Below, piece after piece: positions 1-8,246 of a stretch of DNA of 64,000 nt. The translations under genes and the position numbers were made by a program. Where the stretch lies: contig USGU01000012.1 of the NCBI GenBank assembly GCA_900554415.1, positions 8,424 to 72,423 of the forward strand, written 5' to 3'. Position 1 is the stretch's first letter, and every line of letters begins with the position of its first letter. This DNA comes from an uncultured Lachnospiraceae bacterium (GTDB lineage Bacteria > Bacillota > Clostridia > Lachnospirales > Lachnospiraceae). The notes under the pieces are model-generated. The model was not told the origin of the DNA, did no database searches, and was given only the letters and a program-made list of their open reading frames with translations.

Positions 1-914
1 AAACGGTTTTCGGTTTCGTAAAATGCTTCTGCTGAAAAAGAAACTTCGTCCATATAGTCCCGCAGATCCCGGTTAAAATCATTTAACAGATTCTCTATTT
101 CCAGAATCTCTTCGTAAAGCTCTCCTGCATGCTTGTCCTGATTTGCTGCTCCTGACATAGCCCGCACTGCACGGCTGAGCGTCTCGGAAACGGCAGAATC
201 GCCATTTTCTGAAGTATAGGCATATGCTTCTTCCAGATTTTCATAAATTCGTTTTCCGGTAAGCATCTGACGATAGGTTTCTTCTAAAGTTTCTGCTTCT
301 GCTGCAGATAAATTTGCATTCTGAATTTCTTCGATTTCAAACTGAAGAAAGGAGATTTCTTTCAGCCGCTCGGCTTCATTGCTTTCTGTTTCGGATAAAG
401 CTTTCTTTACCTTCTGATATTTTGCGTACTGCTCTTTTACTGTTTGTCTGACAGCCTCAGCTTCTTTTGAAAAATGGTCTAATATGGTCAGATGATTCTT
501 TTTATAAAGCAGGGTCTGATGCTCGTGCTGACCGTGGATATCAATAAGTGCGGAAGATATCTCTTTCAACTTTGCAAGTGTCACGGTCTCACCGTTTACA
601 CGGCAGACACTTCGTCCATCCATCAGTCTGCGGCTGATAACAAGCTGTCCGTCTTCCGGAAATACCTCCATACTTTCCAGTTTCTTAAGTGTCTCCTCCT
701 GCCGGATTACAAAGGTCAGTTCTACCAGTCCATATTGTGCACCTGTACGAATCATGTCAGCTGTATATCTGCCTCCAAGTGCCAGATTCACACTTCCAAG
801 CACAATGGATTTACCTGCACCGGTTTCTCCGGTGAGAATGTTAAGACCATCTGTAAAATCTACTTCTGCCTCGTCAATTAAAGCAAGATTCTTCACATGT
901 AAATTCTGTAACAT
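1..914 (-). CDS. recN: DNA repair ATPase RecN (partial, N-terminal part)
   Basis: RecN is an SMC-like ATPase that helps repair double-strand breaks. The frame is open from an ATG at 914 to the window edge, giving about 304 of the usual 550-570 residues; the C-terminal half lies off the left end. The start is MLQNLHVKNLALID, followed by a Walker A motif GETGAGKS near residue 30. The rest runs into the charged coiled-coil region. A GGAGG ribosome site precedes the ATG. It is the last visible gene of the block starting with asp23/nusB and follows argR with a 10-base gap. Family identity is clear; the C-terminal Walker B half cannot be judged. Confidence 0.93.
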   Translation of the reverse strand, partial: MLQNLHVKNLALIDEAEVDFTDGLNILTGETGAGKSIVLGSVNLALGGRYTADMIRTGAQYGLVELTFVIRQEETLKKLESMEVFPEDGQLVISRRLMDGRSVCRVNGETVTLAKLKEISSALIDIHGQHEHQTLLYKKNHLTILDHFSKEAEAVRQTVKEQYAKYQKVKKALSETESNEAERLKEISFLQFEIEEIQNANLSAAEAETLEETYRQMLTGKRIYENLEEAYAYTSENGDSAVSETLSRAVRAMSGAANQDKHAGELYEEILEIENLLNDFNRDLRDYMDEVSFSAEAFYETENR

Positions 915-924
915 GTATCCTCCT

Positions 925-1377
925 TTATTTCTTCAGTAATTTTCTGATTTTCTCCATGAGAATAATGGTATCATCTACGCTACGTACGGCACACATAATG
1001 GTGTCGTCTCCTGCGATACAGCCCACAATTTCATTCCATTTCATAGCATCTAACGCAGCCGCAACTGCCATAGCCATTCCGGAAACTGTTTTGATCACAA
1101 GAATATTCTGAGCCATATCCATGGAAAGAAAACCATCATTTAAGATACGGATATACTTTTCCCCTAAATCATTCTGTCCGGTCTGCAGAACAGCGTATTT
1201 CTGTTTTCCGTTATCTGCCGGAACTTTGGTAAGCTTAAGGTCCCGGATATCCCGGGATACCGTGGCCTGGGTTACACGAAAACCATTCTGATTCAGATAA
1301 TCTGCCAGTTCTTCCTGAGTTTCAATCTGATATTTATTGATTAACTCAACAATTTTTGCATGTCGATTTACTTTCAT
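925..1377 (-). CDS. argR: Arginine repressor ArgR
   Basis: ArgR is a hexameric regulator that binds ARG boxes and uses arginine as corepressor. The 150-residue length is standard. The N-terminal winged helix-turn-helix contains QATVSRDIRDLKL (about 37-49). The C-terminal oligomerisation and arginine-binding domain carries GCIAGDDTIM, the conserved GTIAGDDTI-like motif with the two aspartates that bind arginine. It lies one base after nadK and 10 bases before recN, the usual clostridial order. Its arginine-pathway target argH is at 36857-38239, but I did not find a convincing ARG box there. Confidence 0.95.
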   Translation of the reverse strand: MKVNRHAKIVELINKYQIETQEELADYLNQNGFRVTQATVSRDIRDLKLTKVPADNGKQKYAVLQTGQNDLGEKYIRILNDGFLSMDMAQNILVIKTVSGMAMAVAAALDAMKWNEIVGCIAGDDTIMCAVRSVDDTIILMEKIRKLLKK

Positions 1378-1378
1378 G

Positions 1379-2227
1379 TTAATGTCCTTTCATTTTCTCA
1401 CGCAAAGTCTCTAGAAAGCTGATTTTGCTGAGTTTAATAATCTGGGCAGTTTCCCATGCTTTTTTTATGACAACTTTATCACCTGTCTGCAATGGAATAA
1501 AGTCATCACCGTCAAATGTAATTGCCGCCTGGTCAATCTGCCCGTCTTTTCTGGAACTGATCTGAATGGTAATCTCATCTTCATCTGAAAATACAATACT
1601 TCTTGAATTTAACAGCGCATGAGAACAAATCGGTGTGATCACCATCAATGAGGCTGTTGGTTCTACAATCGGACCTCCCGCAGACAAGTTGTATGCAGTA
1701 GAGCCAGTTGGGGTTGAGACGATGAGTCCGTCGGCCTGATAAGAGTTCAAAAGCTGTCCATTTACATACAGATCAAAATGAACAATCTTCATGAGTCCGT
1801 CACGGTTAAGCACAATATCATTCAAGGCCACATCCGATATTTTATCTGTGCCTTGACTGAACACCGAACCGTACAACATCATTCTGCGCTCAATGCTGTA
1901 CTCTCCCCGCATCAACTGTGCAATCGCTTCCTCCACGTTCTGCACTTCTACTTCTGTAAGATAACCTAGGGTTCCCATATTAATACCAAGCATTGGAACA
2001 TCATGTCCAAAGAGCAGACGAGATGCCTGAATAAAAGTACCATCTCCGCCGATTACCAGCGCACAATCAATATCCTCGGGAATAGTCTCAACGATAATTT
2101 CTTCTTTCTCGTTTTTCTCGCAGAGAATACATGTCTTTCCATAGGATTCAATGCAGGCCTTGATTTGTCTGGTAATCCGGTTATCGCCATCCTTGGTATA
2201 ATTGGTTATAATATAAAACTTTTCCAT
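1379..2227 (-). CDS. nadK: NAD kinase
   Basis: The enzyme phosphorylates NAD to NADP in the cytoplasm. The 282-residue product has the ATP-NAD kinase signatures: GGDGTF near residue 60, the GTLGYLTEV segment near 85, and TPTGSTAYNLSAGGP near 170-185 that contacts NAD. Length fits the bacterial family. The gene is packed between tlyA (1 base upstream) and argR (1 base downstream), so it is co-transcribed and probably translationally coupled. Nothing unusual is visible in its motifs. Confidence 0.95.
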   Translation of the reverse strand: MEKFYIITNYTKDGDNRITRQIKACIESYGKTCILCEKNEKEEIIVETIPEDIDCALVIGGDGTFIQASRLLFGHDVPMLGINMGTLGYLTEVEVQNVEEAIAQLMRGEYSIERRMMLYGSVFSQGTDKISDVALNDIVLNRDGLMKIVHFDLYVNGQLLNSYQADGLIVSTPTGSTAYNLSAGGPIVEPTASLMVITPICSHALLNSRSIVFSDEDEITIQISSRKDGQIDQAAITFDGDDFIPLQTGDKVVIKKAWETAQIIKLSKISFLETLREKMKGH

Positions 2228-2228
2228 C

Positions 2229-3053
2229 TTAGTCTGCCTGTTCCTTCTTTGCTAATGTCTGGAAGGCTTCTTCCACTACATCGCGGATGACGATTCCTTC
2301 GTCCATATGTGCTTCTTCGACTGGACACTTGTGTAAATGCACCAGATATTCAATATTTCCCTCTGGTCCTTTGATTGGAGAAAATTCCAGTGCTTTTACT
2401 TCAAAGCCGATACTGATTGCATATTCTGTCACTTTTTCAATGACTTCTATATGTGTGCTTTTTTCACGGACAACTCCCTTTTTTCCGACCTTTTCACGAC
2501 CAGCCTCAAACTGGGGTTTGATCAGTGCTACAATTTCTCCATCTTCCTTCAGATAATTCCGGATTGGAAGCAGCACCTTTGTAAGGGAAATGAAAGAAAC
2601 ATCGATGGAAGAAAAATCAATTGGTTCTCCTAAATCTTCTGGTGTAACATAACGGATATTTGTTTTTTCCATGCAGACTACACGTTCATCCTGACGCAGC
2701 TTCCAGTCGAGCTGTCCACGTCCTACATCAATTGCAAACACCTTCACTGCTCCATTCTGCAGCATACAATCTGTGAAACCACCTGTAGAAGAACCTACGT
2801 CTGTACAGGTTTTTCCTTCCATGGAAACATCAAAGTTCTTCATGGCTTTCTCTAATTTAAGGCCTCCACGGCTCACGTATTTCAGAGTATGCCCTTTGAT
2901 TTCAATAGAAACATCCTCTGGGAATGTGGTTCCGGCTTTATCTTCACGCTGTCCGTCTACAAATACATTTCCTGACATGATAATGGCTTTAGCTTTTTCA
3001 CGGGAAGCTGCCAGATTTCTTTTTACTAATAATACATCTAAACGCTCTTTCAT
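2229..3053 (-). CDS. tlyA: TlyA family rRNA 2'-O-methyltransferase (S4 domain)
   Basis: Members of this family methylate ribose hydroxyls in 16S/23S rRNA; many databases still call them hemolysin A. The 274-residue protein starts with an S4 RNA-binding domain (RLDVLLVKRNLAASREKAK, about 4-22, then GNVFVDG). An FtsJ-like methyltransferase fold follows with the SAM motif DVGSSTGGFTDC near residue 86-97. The neighbours dxs (2 bases upstream) and nadK are the classical context of this family in Firmicutes. Methyltransferase identity is firm; the exact rRNA nucleotides modified in this organism are inferred from the family. Confidence 0.93.
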   Translation of the reverse strand: MKERLDVLLVKRNLAASREKAKAIIMSGNVFVDGQREDKAGTTFPEDVSIEIKGHTLKYVSRGGLKLEKAMKNFDVSMEGKTCTDVGSSTGGFTDCMLQNGAVKVFAIDVGRGQLDWKLRQDERVVCMEKTNIRYVTPEDLGEPIDFSSIDVSFISLTKVLLPIRNYLKEDGEIVALIKPQFEAGREKVGKKGVVREKSTHIEVIEKVTEYAISIGFEVKALEFSPIKGPEGNIEYLVHLHKCPVEEAHMDEGIVIRDVVEEAFQTLAKKEQAD

Positions 3054-3055
3054 AG

Positions 3056-4939
3056 TTAACTGTCCTTTTTCGGTTCTTCCTGGGTAAATGCAGACACAAT
3101 CCGTTCGGTGATCGTATCCACGTCCATTTTTACTTCCTTTCGCAGAACATTTACATTGCCGTGCTCTACATATTCATCTGGGAGTGCAATCGTAAGTGTC
3201 TGAAGTGACAGATGGTGGTCTGAGACAAATTCCTGTACCTTATCACCATATCCTCCAGTACGTACATTTTCTTCGATTGTAACAACGAATGTATGATTCT
3301 TAGCCAGTTCTGTCAATAATTCTTCGTCAATTGGTTTTATAAATCTTGCATTGATAAGTGAACAGTGGTAACCCATTGCAAGGAGATTTTCCCGTACCGC
3401 TGCACCGCTTTCAAACATATTTCCTACACATAACAGCGCAATACTGTCTTCTTCGTAAATCATTTCGCTCTTTCCAAATACAATCGGCTCACGGGATTCA
3501 CGAAATCCTTCATAGGCAGTTCCCCTCGCATAACGAAGCGCCACTGGTGTTCCAAGCTTCACTGCAAAACGGAGCATATCTGCCAGTTCCCATTTATTCT
3601 TCGGAGCCATGACTGTCATATTTGGAATCATAGACAGATAGGATAAATCAAATACGCCCTGATGGGTTTCTCCATCACTGCCAACCAGCCCTGCCCGGTC
3701 AATGGCAAATACAACCGGAAGATTCTGGAGACAGACATCATGTATCATCTGGTCGAATCCCCTCTGTAAAAAAGAGGAATAAACCGCAAATACTGGGTGC
3801 AGCCCGCCTGCTGCAAGTCCAGCTGCAAAAGTGACTGCATGTTCTTCTGCAATTCCCACATCAAAAAAGCGGTTAGGAAAACGCTCGTGGAATGCGGATA
3901 ATCCTGTTCCGTCTTCCATGGCAGCCGTAATGGCAACCAGTTTATCATCCTTCTGTCCTAAATCCAGCATTACCTTAGAAAAAACATTGGTATAAGAGTC
4001 TTTTCCGTCTTTTCCTACTGCTTCTCCGGTTTCTATAATATAAGGTCCTGTTCCATGAAACTTAGATGGGTCATCTTCAGCCGGAACATATCCTTTTCCT
4101 TTCGTGGTAAGTACATGGAGTAAAACAGGTCCATTGACACGCTTAGCGTCCTTGAATGCACGATTTAAAGCACGGATATCATGCCCGTCCACCGGACCTA
4201 AATATTTGATTCCCATATCTTCAAAGAACATACCGGGTACAAATAATTGCTTGATACTGCTCTTGGTCTTTTTGATTCGTTCAACCATGGCATCTCCTTT
4301 AACCGGAATACTGCTGATTGCAATCTCAACTGCATTTTTTAAATCACTGTAGGCCGGTGCCGTCCGGAGGGTGTCCAGATATTTTGACATACCACCTACA
4401 TTTTTGGAAATAGACATCTTGTTATCGTTCAATACAATGACAAAATTAGATTTCAAATTTGCTGCATTGTTTAATGCTTCATAGGCCATGCCGCCTGTGA
4501 GGGAGCCATCTCCAATGACAGATACCACCTGATAATCCTCTTTTTGGATATCACGGGCACATACATACCCAAGTCCTGCAGAAATCGAGGTGGAACTGTG
4601 ACCTGTATCAAAGGCATCACATGCACTTTCTTTTCGTTTTGGAAATCCACTCATGCCGCCATATTTCCGCAACTCGTCAAAACCGTTTCTTCTACCGGTG
4701 AGAAGCTTATGGGTATAGGACTGGTGTCCTACATCCCAGATGATTTTATCCTTCGGAAGATTGTAATTCAGGTGCATTGCTATTGTAAGTTCAACCACTC
4801 CAAGATTGGAAGCCAGATGGCCACCAGTTTTGCTGACTTTTTCAACCAGAAAGCTGCGGATTTCTTCTGCAAGGACTTCCAGTTCGTCGATATTCAGCTT
4901 TTGTACATCATTTGGCTCGTTTATACGTTCCAGATACAT
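3056..4939 (-). CDS. dxs: 1-deoxy-D-xylulose-5-phosphate synthase
   Basis: The enzyme condenses pyruvate and glyceraldehyde-3-phosphate with thiamine diphosphate, the first step of the MEP isoprenoid pathway. The 627 residues show GHQSYTHKLLTGR, the thiamine diphosphate motif GDGSLTGGMAYEALNNA with the matching NDNKMSIS, and the transketolase-like DVGIAEEHAVTFAAGLA that carries the catalytic glutamate. The C-terminal transketolase domain is complete. GAGGTG precedes the ATG. It follows ispA, placing precursor synthesis next to prenyl elongation in one operon. Confidence 0.97.
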   Translation of the reverse strand: MYLERINEPNDVQKLNIDELEVLAEEIRSFLVEKVSKTGGHLASNLGVVELTIAMHLNYNLPKDKIIWDVGHQSYTHKLLTGRRNGFDELRKYGGMSGFPKRKESACDAFDTGHSSTSISAGLGYVCARDIQKEDYQVVSVIGDGSLTGGMAYEALNNAANLKSNFVIVLNDNKMSISKNVGGMSKYLDTLRTAPAYSDLKNAVEIAISSIPVKGDAMVERIKKTKSSIKQLFVPGMFFEDMGIKYLGPVDGHDIRALNRAFKDAKRVNGPVLLHVLTTKGKGYVPAEDDPSKFHGTGPYIIETGEAVGKDGKDSYTNVFSKVMLDLGQKDDKLVAITAAMEDGTGLSAFHERFPNRFFDVGIAEEHAVTFAAGLAAGGLHPVFAVYSSFLQRGFDQMIHDVCLQNLPVVFAIDRAGLVGSDGETHQGVFDLSYLSMIPNMTVMAPKNKWELADMLRFAVKLGTPVALRYARGTAYEGFRESREPIVFGKSEMIYEEDSIALLCVGNMFESGAAVRENLLAMGYHCSLINARFIKPIDEELLTELAKNHTFVVTIEENVRTGGYGDKVQEFVSDHHLSLQTLTIALPDEYVEHGNVNVLRKEVKMDVDTITERIVSAFTQEEPKKDS

Positions 4940-4951
4940 CTTGTCACCTCG

Positions 4952-5842
4952 TTACTTTTTCCTATGTATTAATTCGCGAATCAATAATTCCAGGAAAGAA
5001 TTTTTCTCTTCTATTTCATCTAACAGACGAATGGCTTCTTCGGAGATTCTGGCAACATCTTCCTCGGACTGTTCCAGACCACGCAGAGTTACATAAGTCG
5101 TCTTTTCGTTCTTTTCATCACTTTTGACTGGTTTGCCAAGTTCTTCTGTGGTGCTTGTAACATCCAGGATATCATCCTGAATCTGGAAAGCAAGTCCCAC
5201 ATCGGCTGCAATCTGTTCGATTTTACTGACATCTGATTCAGAAGCACCGGCAAGTACAGTGCCGATCATCATGGATGCCTTAATCAAGGCACCGGTTTTC
5301 AGTTCATAGATGAAATCCAGTTCTTCTCTGGAAAGAGGTTTTCCAGTGGCAAGTACATCTACAACCTGTCCGCCAATCATACCATAAATACCGGCTTTTT
5401 CTGCAAGAATGCCAAGTGCTTTTCCGATGGTCAGGCTCTGCTCAGGAGCTATCTCAAACGCTTTTACTGCTGTCTCAAAGGCGTAGTTTAATAATGCATC
5501 TCCTGCTAAGATTCCCATCGCCTCTCCATAAACCACATGGGTTGTCTTTTTTCCACGACGATACTCGTCATTATCCATGGCAGGTAGATCATCATGTACA
5601 AGCGAATAGGTATGAATCATTTCCATAGCTGCCATGAAAGGCTCAATCACCTGACTGTTTCCACCGAACAGTTGATAGGTCTCCTTCATCAGCATAGGGC
5701 GAAGCCGTTTGCCGCCGGCAGTAATACTGTAATTCATAGCTTCCATAATCTGATGCTGATGTCCTTCTTCCTGTGGAAGATATTTCATAAGAATCTGTTC
5801 GATTTCTTTTGTTCTTTGTTCTAATTCTATTTTAAAATTCAT
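4952..5842 (-). CDS. ispA: Polyprenyl synthetase (farnesyl/geranyl diphosphate synthase type)
   Basis: It joins isopentenyl diphosphate units to allylic diphosphates, making C15-C20 prenyl chains. The 296-residue product has the first aspartate-rich motif DDLPAMDND and the second DDILD, both magnesium-diphosphate binding, and the early GGKRLRP motif. I use the ATG at 5842, preceded by GGTGA; another in-frame ATG lies four codons upstream at 5854. It overlaps the end of xseB by 11 bases. The neighbour dxs supports an isoprenoid role. Product chain length cannot be settled from sequence alone. Confidence 0.93.
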   Translation of the reverse strand: MNFKIELEQRTKEIEQILMKYLPQEEGHQHQIMEAMNYSITAGGKRLRPMLMKETYQLFGGNSQVIEPFMAAMEMIHTYSLVHDDLPAMDNDEYRRGKKTTHVVYGEAMGILAGDALLNYAFETAVKAFEIAPEQSLTIGKALGILAEKAGIYGMIGGQVVDVLATGKPLSREELDFIYELKTGALIKASMMIGTVLAGASESDVSKIEQIAADVGLAFQIQDDILDVTSTTEELGKPVKSDEKNEKTTYVTLRGLEQSEEDVARISEEAIRLLDEIEEKNSFLELLIRELIHRKK

Positions 5843-6095
5843 GTAATTCACCATTCTTTTCCAAAATCATGACCTGTTTCTCTACAAAATCTATTTTCGA
5901 ATTACACTGTTTCAGTAACTCCATACCCTGCTGATATAAGTGGAACGATTCATCCAGGGCAGGTTTTCCCGCTTCCATTTTGTCTACAATGGAATCCAGT
6001 TTCTGAAATAACTCTTCCAAAGAGCATTCTTCCTGAACCTCTTCTTTCGGGTTTTTATTATTTTCATTAGATTCTTTCTTTTCTATTTCGTCCAT
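5832..6095 (-). CDS. xseB: Exodeoxyribonuclease VII small subunit
   Basis: XseB is the small helical subunit of exonuclease VII, which degrades single-stranded DNA with XseA. The product is about 87 residues, rich in acidic and coiled-coil residues, with LEELFQKLDSIVDKME and the LDESFHLYQQGMELLK motif typical of the family. The ATG at 6095 is chosen because GGAGG lies just upstream; the frame is open 25 codons further but that part is read as xseA. It overlaps xseA by 29 bases and ispA by 11, suggesting translational coupling. Confidence 0.93.
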   Translation of the reverse strand: MDEIEKKESNENNKNPKEEVQEECSLEELFQKLDSIVDKMEAGKPALDESFHLYQQGMELLKQCNSKIDFVEKQVMILEKNGELHEF

Positions 6096-7299
6096 AAGGA
6101 TCCTCCTTTTGGATTTCTTCAACTTCTGCGACCAGATGCCCATCCGGCACAAAAATTTTAATCCGGTCATGAAGCTTTACATCTTCTACGCTTTGAATGG
6201 TCTGCTTCTCTAGTGTTTCCACAAATGCATAACCCTGATTCAGCTTGTCTAGTGGAGAAATCCGCTTCATCTGTTCGATCCGTATTGCAAGTTCCTGTCG
6301 TTTAACCTGAAGTACCTGATGCATGAAAGCCTGAAGCTTTTCTTCTAAATTCATGGTACGCTGCCGGTAATCTGCAATCGTCCGTTCCGGACTTAAATAT
6401 TGAAATGTGTTTCGATATTTCTCGTAACGCATACGCTCCAGATTCAGGCACTGACGCATGAGACGCTGCAGACGGATTCCATATTCCGCAATCTGTACCT
6501 GTAAGCTTTGAAATTCGGGTACTGCTAGTTCGGCTGCTGCAGATGGTGTGGGTGCACGCATATCAGCAACATAATCAATAATTGTGGTATCCGTTTCGTG
6601 TCCAACAGCAGAAATAATCGGAACTTGACATTCAAACACGGCTCTTGCCACAATTTCTTCATTAAATGCCCATAAGTCTTCTATAGAACCGCCGCCACGA
6701 CCCACGATCATTACATCTACCTTTTGTTTTTCCAGTGCATGAATCCCTTCCACAATGCTTTGTGCTGCTCCTTCGCCCTGCACCAATGCAGGATACAGAA
6801 TTAACTGCACATAAGGATTCCGTCTGGATGTAATATTGATAATATCCCGGATTGCTGCTCCGGTAGGAGCGGTCACCACTCCGATTGTTTTGGGATATGA
6901 TGGGATAGGCTGTTTATATTCCTGAGCAAACATACCCATTTCTTCCAGTTCATTTTTTAGCGCCTGAAACTTTTCATAGAGAAGTCCAGCTCCATCCAAT
7001 ACAATTTCTTTTGCATATAACTGGTATTTCCCGTCTCTTTCATATACAGTGACACTACCAAGCACAATAATCTGCTGTCCTTCCTGCATACGAAAAGAAA
7101 GCCCGCCACGCTGCCCGGCAAACATAACGCAGGCAATCGTACCGGACTCGTCTTTCAAGGAAAAATATATATGTCCGGAAGTGTGATATTTTAAATTCGA
7201 CACTTCCCCTTTTACATAAATTCGATTCAGCATAAAGTCCTGCGCAAACATATTTTTTACATATGCATTGACTTGCTTTACCGTATATACATTACGCAT
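6067..7299 (-). CDS. xseA: Exodeoxyribonuclease VII large subunit
   Basis: This is the catalytic subunit of exonuclease VII. The 410-residue protein starts with an OB-fold nucleic-acid domain (GEVSNLKYHTSGHIYFSLKD near 31-50). The catalytic core carries TAPTGAAIRDI and GRGGGSIEDLWAFNEE. A long arginine- and glutamine-rich helical section precedes a short C-terminal domain. Its last codons overlap xseB, its partner subunit. It lies between nusB and xseB as in most Clostridia. Confidence 0.96.
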   Translation of the reverse strand: MRNVYTVKQVNAYVKNMFAQDFMLNRIYVKGEVSNLKYHTSGHIYFSLKDESGTIACVMFAGQRGGLSFRMQEGQQIIVLGSVTVYERDGKYQLYAKEIVLDGAGLLYEKFQALKNELEEMGMFAQEYKQPIPSYPKTIGVVTAPTGAAIRDIINITSRRNPYVQLILYPALVQGEGAAQSIVEGIHALEKQKVDVMIVGRGGGSIEDLWAFNEEIVARAVFECQVPIISAVGHETDTTIIDYVADMRAPTPSAAAELAVPEFQSLQVQIAEYGIRLQRLMRQCLNLERMRYEKYRNTFQYLSPERTIADYRQRTMNLEEKLQAFMHQVLQVKRQELAIRIEQMKRISPLDKLNQGYAFVETLEKQTIQSVEDVKLHDRIKIFVPDGHLVAEVEEIQKEDPYGRNRKERI

Positions 7300-7325
7300 A
7301 GTTTCTCCTGACTACTGACAAAATA

Positions 7326-7721
7326 TTATGCAATCTTTCCCAGTACTCCATTGATAAAGGCAGGACCTTCCTCGCCGGAAAAGCGTTTTGCCAGTTCCAC
7401 TGCCTCATTGATGGCAACCTTCACTGGCACATCCTCATCCCACTTCATCTCATATACTGCAAGGCGCAGAATAGACAAATCAACTTTATTCATACGGCTT
7501 GTCTTCCAACCGGTTGTATTTTCATTGATAATCTGGTCAATCTCGTCTACTTTTTCAGCAATTCCTTTTGCTTTTGCAAGCATATAATCATGGTCTTTTT
7601 CCTTTACATCTACTAATTGATCCAGATAGAGTTCAAGCTGTTCCTCTAACTGCGCTTCCTCACTGAATTCCAATCCGAAAATCATTTTAAAAATATGTTC
7701 TCTAAGTTCGCTTCTTCCCAT
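7326..7721 (-). CDS. nusB: Transcription antitermination factor NusB
   Basis: NusB binds boxA RNA with ribosomal protein S10 and promotes antitermination of rRNA operons. The 131-residue length is standard. The N-terminal helices begin GRSELREHIFKMIFG, and the C-terminal NusB motif VAINEAVELAKRFSGEEGPAFINGVLG, split across about residues 104-129, is intact. It lies between the asp23-like gene and xseA. No unusual feature is seen. Confidence 0.96.
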   Translation of the reverse strand: MGRSELREHIFKMIFGLEFSEEAQLEEQLELYLDQLVDVKEKDHDYMLAKAKGIAEKVDEIDQIINENTTGWKTSRMNKVDLSILRLAVYEMKWDEDVPVKVAINEAVELAKRFSGEEGPAFINGVLGKIA

Positions 7722-7738
7722 GTCCTGTCTCCTGCTGT

Positions 7739-8122
7739 CTATTCTTCTACCGGCATCTCTACGCCTGCAACACGGATATTTACATCCGCAACGGTAAGAC
7801 CAGTCATGTTTTCAATGGCACCTTTTACTTTTTCCTGAACAGCCATCGTTGTTTCTTTGATATTGCTTCCAAACTTCAAATTAAGTGCAAGTGTAACAGT
7901 CACAATTCCTTCCAGTACATCTACCTTCACACCTTTGGAAAGTGTCTTCATTCCAAGCTTGCTGATTAATTCTCTGGTGGCATTGCCTGCCATAGAAGAT
8001 ACGCCGTCTACTTCCATTGCTGCGATTCCTGCAATAATGGCTACGACTTCATCCGCAATCTGAACTTCACCTAAATTTCCATTGTATTCGATTTTATATG
8101 TGTTTCTTTCTTCTCTGCTCAT
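7739..8122 (-). CDS. Asp23/Gls24 family envelope stress protein
   Basis: The Asp23/Gls24 family are small acidic proteins tied to envelope stress in Firmicutes; their biochemical role is not settled. The product is about 127 residues, with VAIIAGIAAMEVDGV, the SKGVKVDVLEG segment and the VADVNIRVAGV C-terminal strand typical of the family. I use the ATG at 8122 because GGAGG is nine bases upstream; the open frame extends 17 codons further with no ribosome site. A small hairpin (CCGGC/GCCGG) lies at about 8139-8156 in the leader. It heads the nusB-xse-ispA-dxs block. Confidence 0.9.
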   Translation of the reverse strand: MSREERNTYKIEYNGNLGEVQIADEVVAIIAGIAAMEVDGVSSMAGNATRELISKLGMKTLSKGVKVDVLEGIVTVTLALNLKFGSNIKETTMAVQEKVKGAIENMTGLTVADVNIRVAGVEMPVEE

Positions 8123-8246
8123 CTTAATCCTCCTCACACTGCCGGCATAAAGCCGGAGTATAATTCTTAGCATTTACTTTTGGCTATCATATCTTATAGT
8201 GTATCACAATTTTCTCTGCTTTGGAAGCAAATTGTGCATACATCTT

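Noticed and set aside
492..881. 129-residue plus-strand frame opposite recN
   Set aside because: Antisense to the conserved RecN Walker A region, without a ribosome site or recognisable domain.
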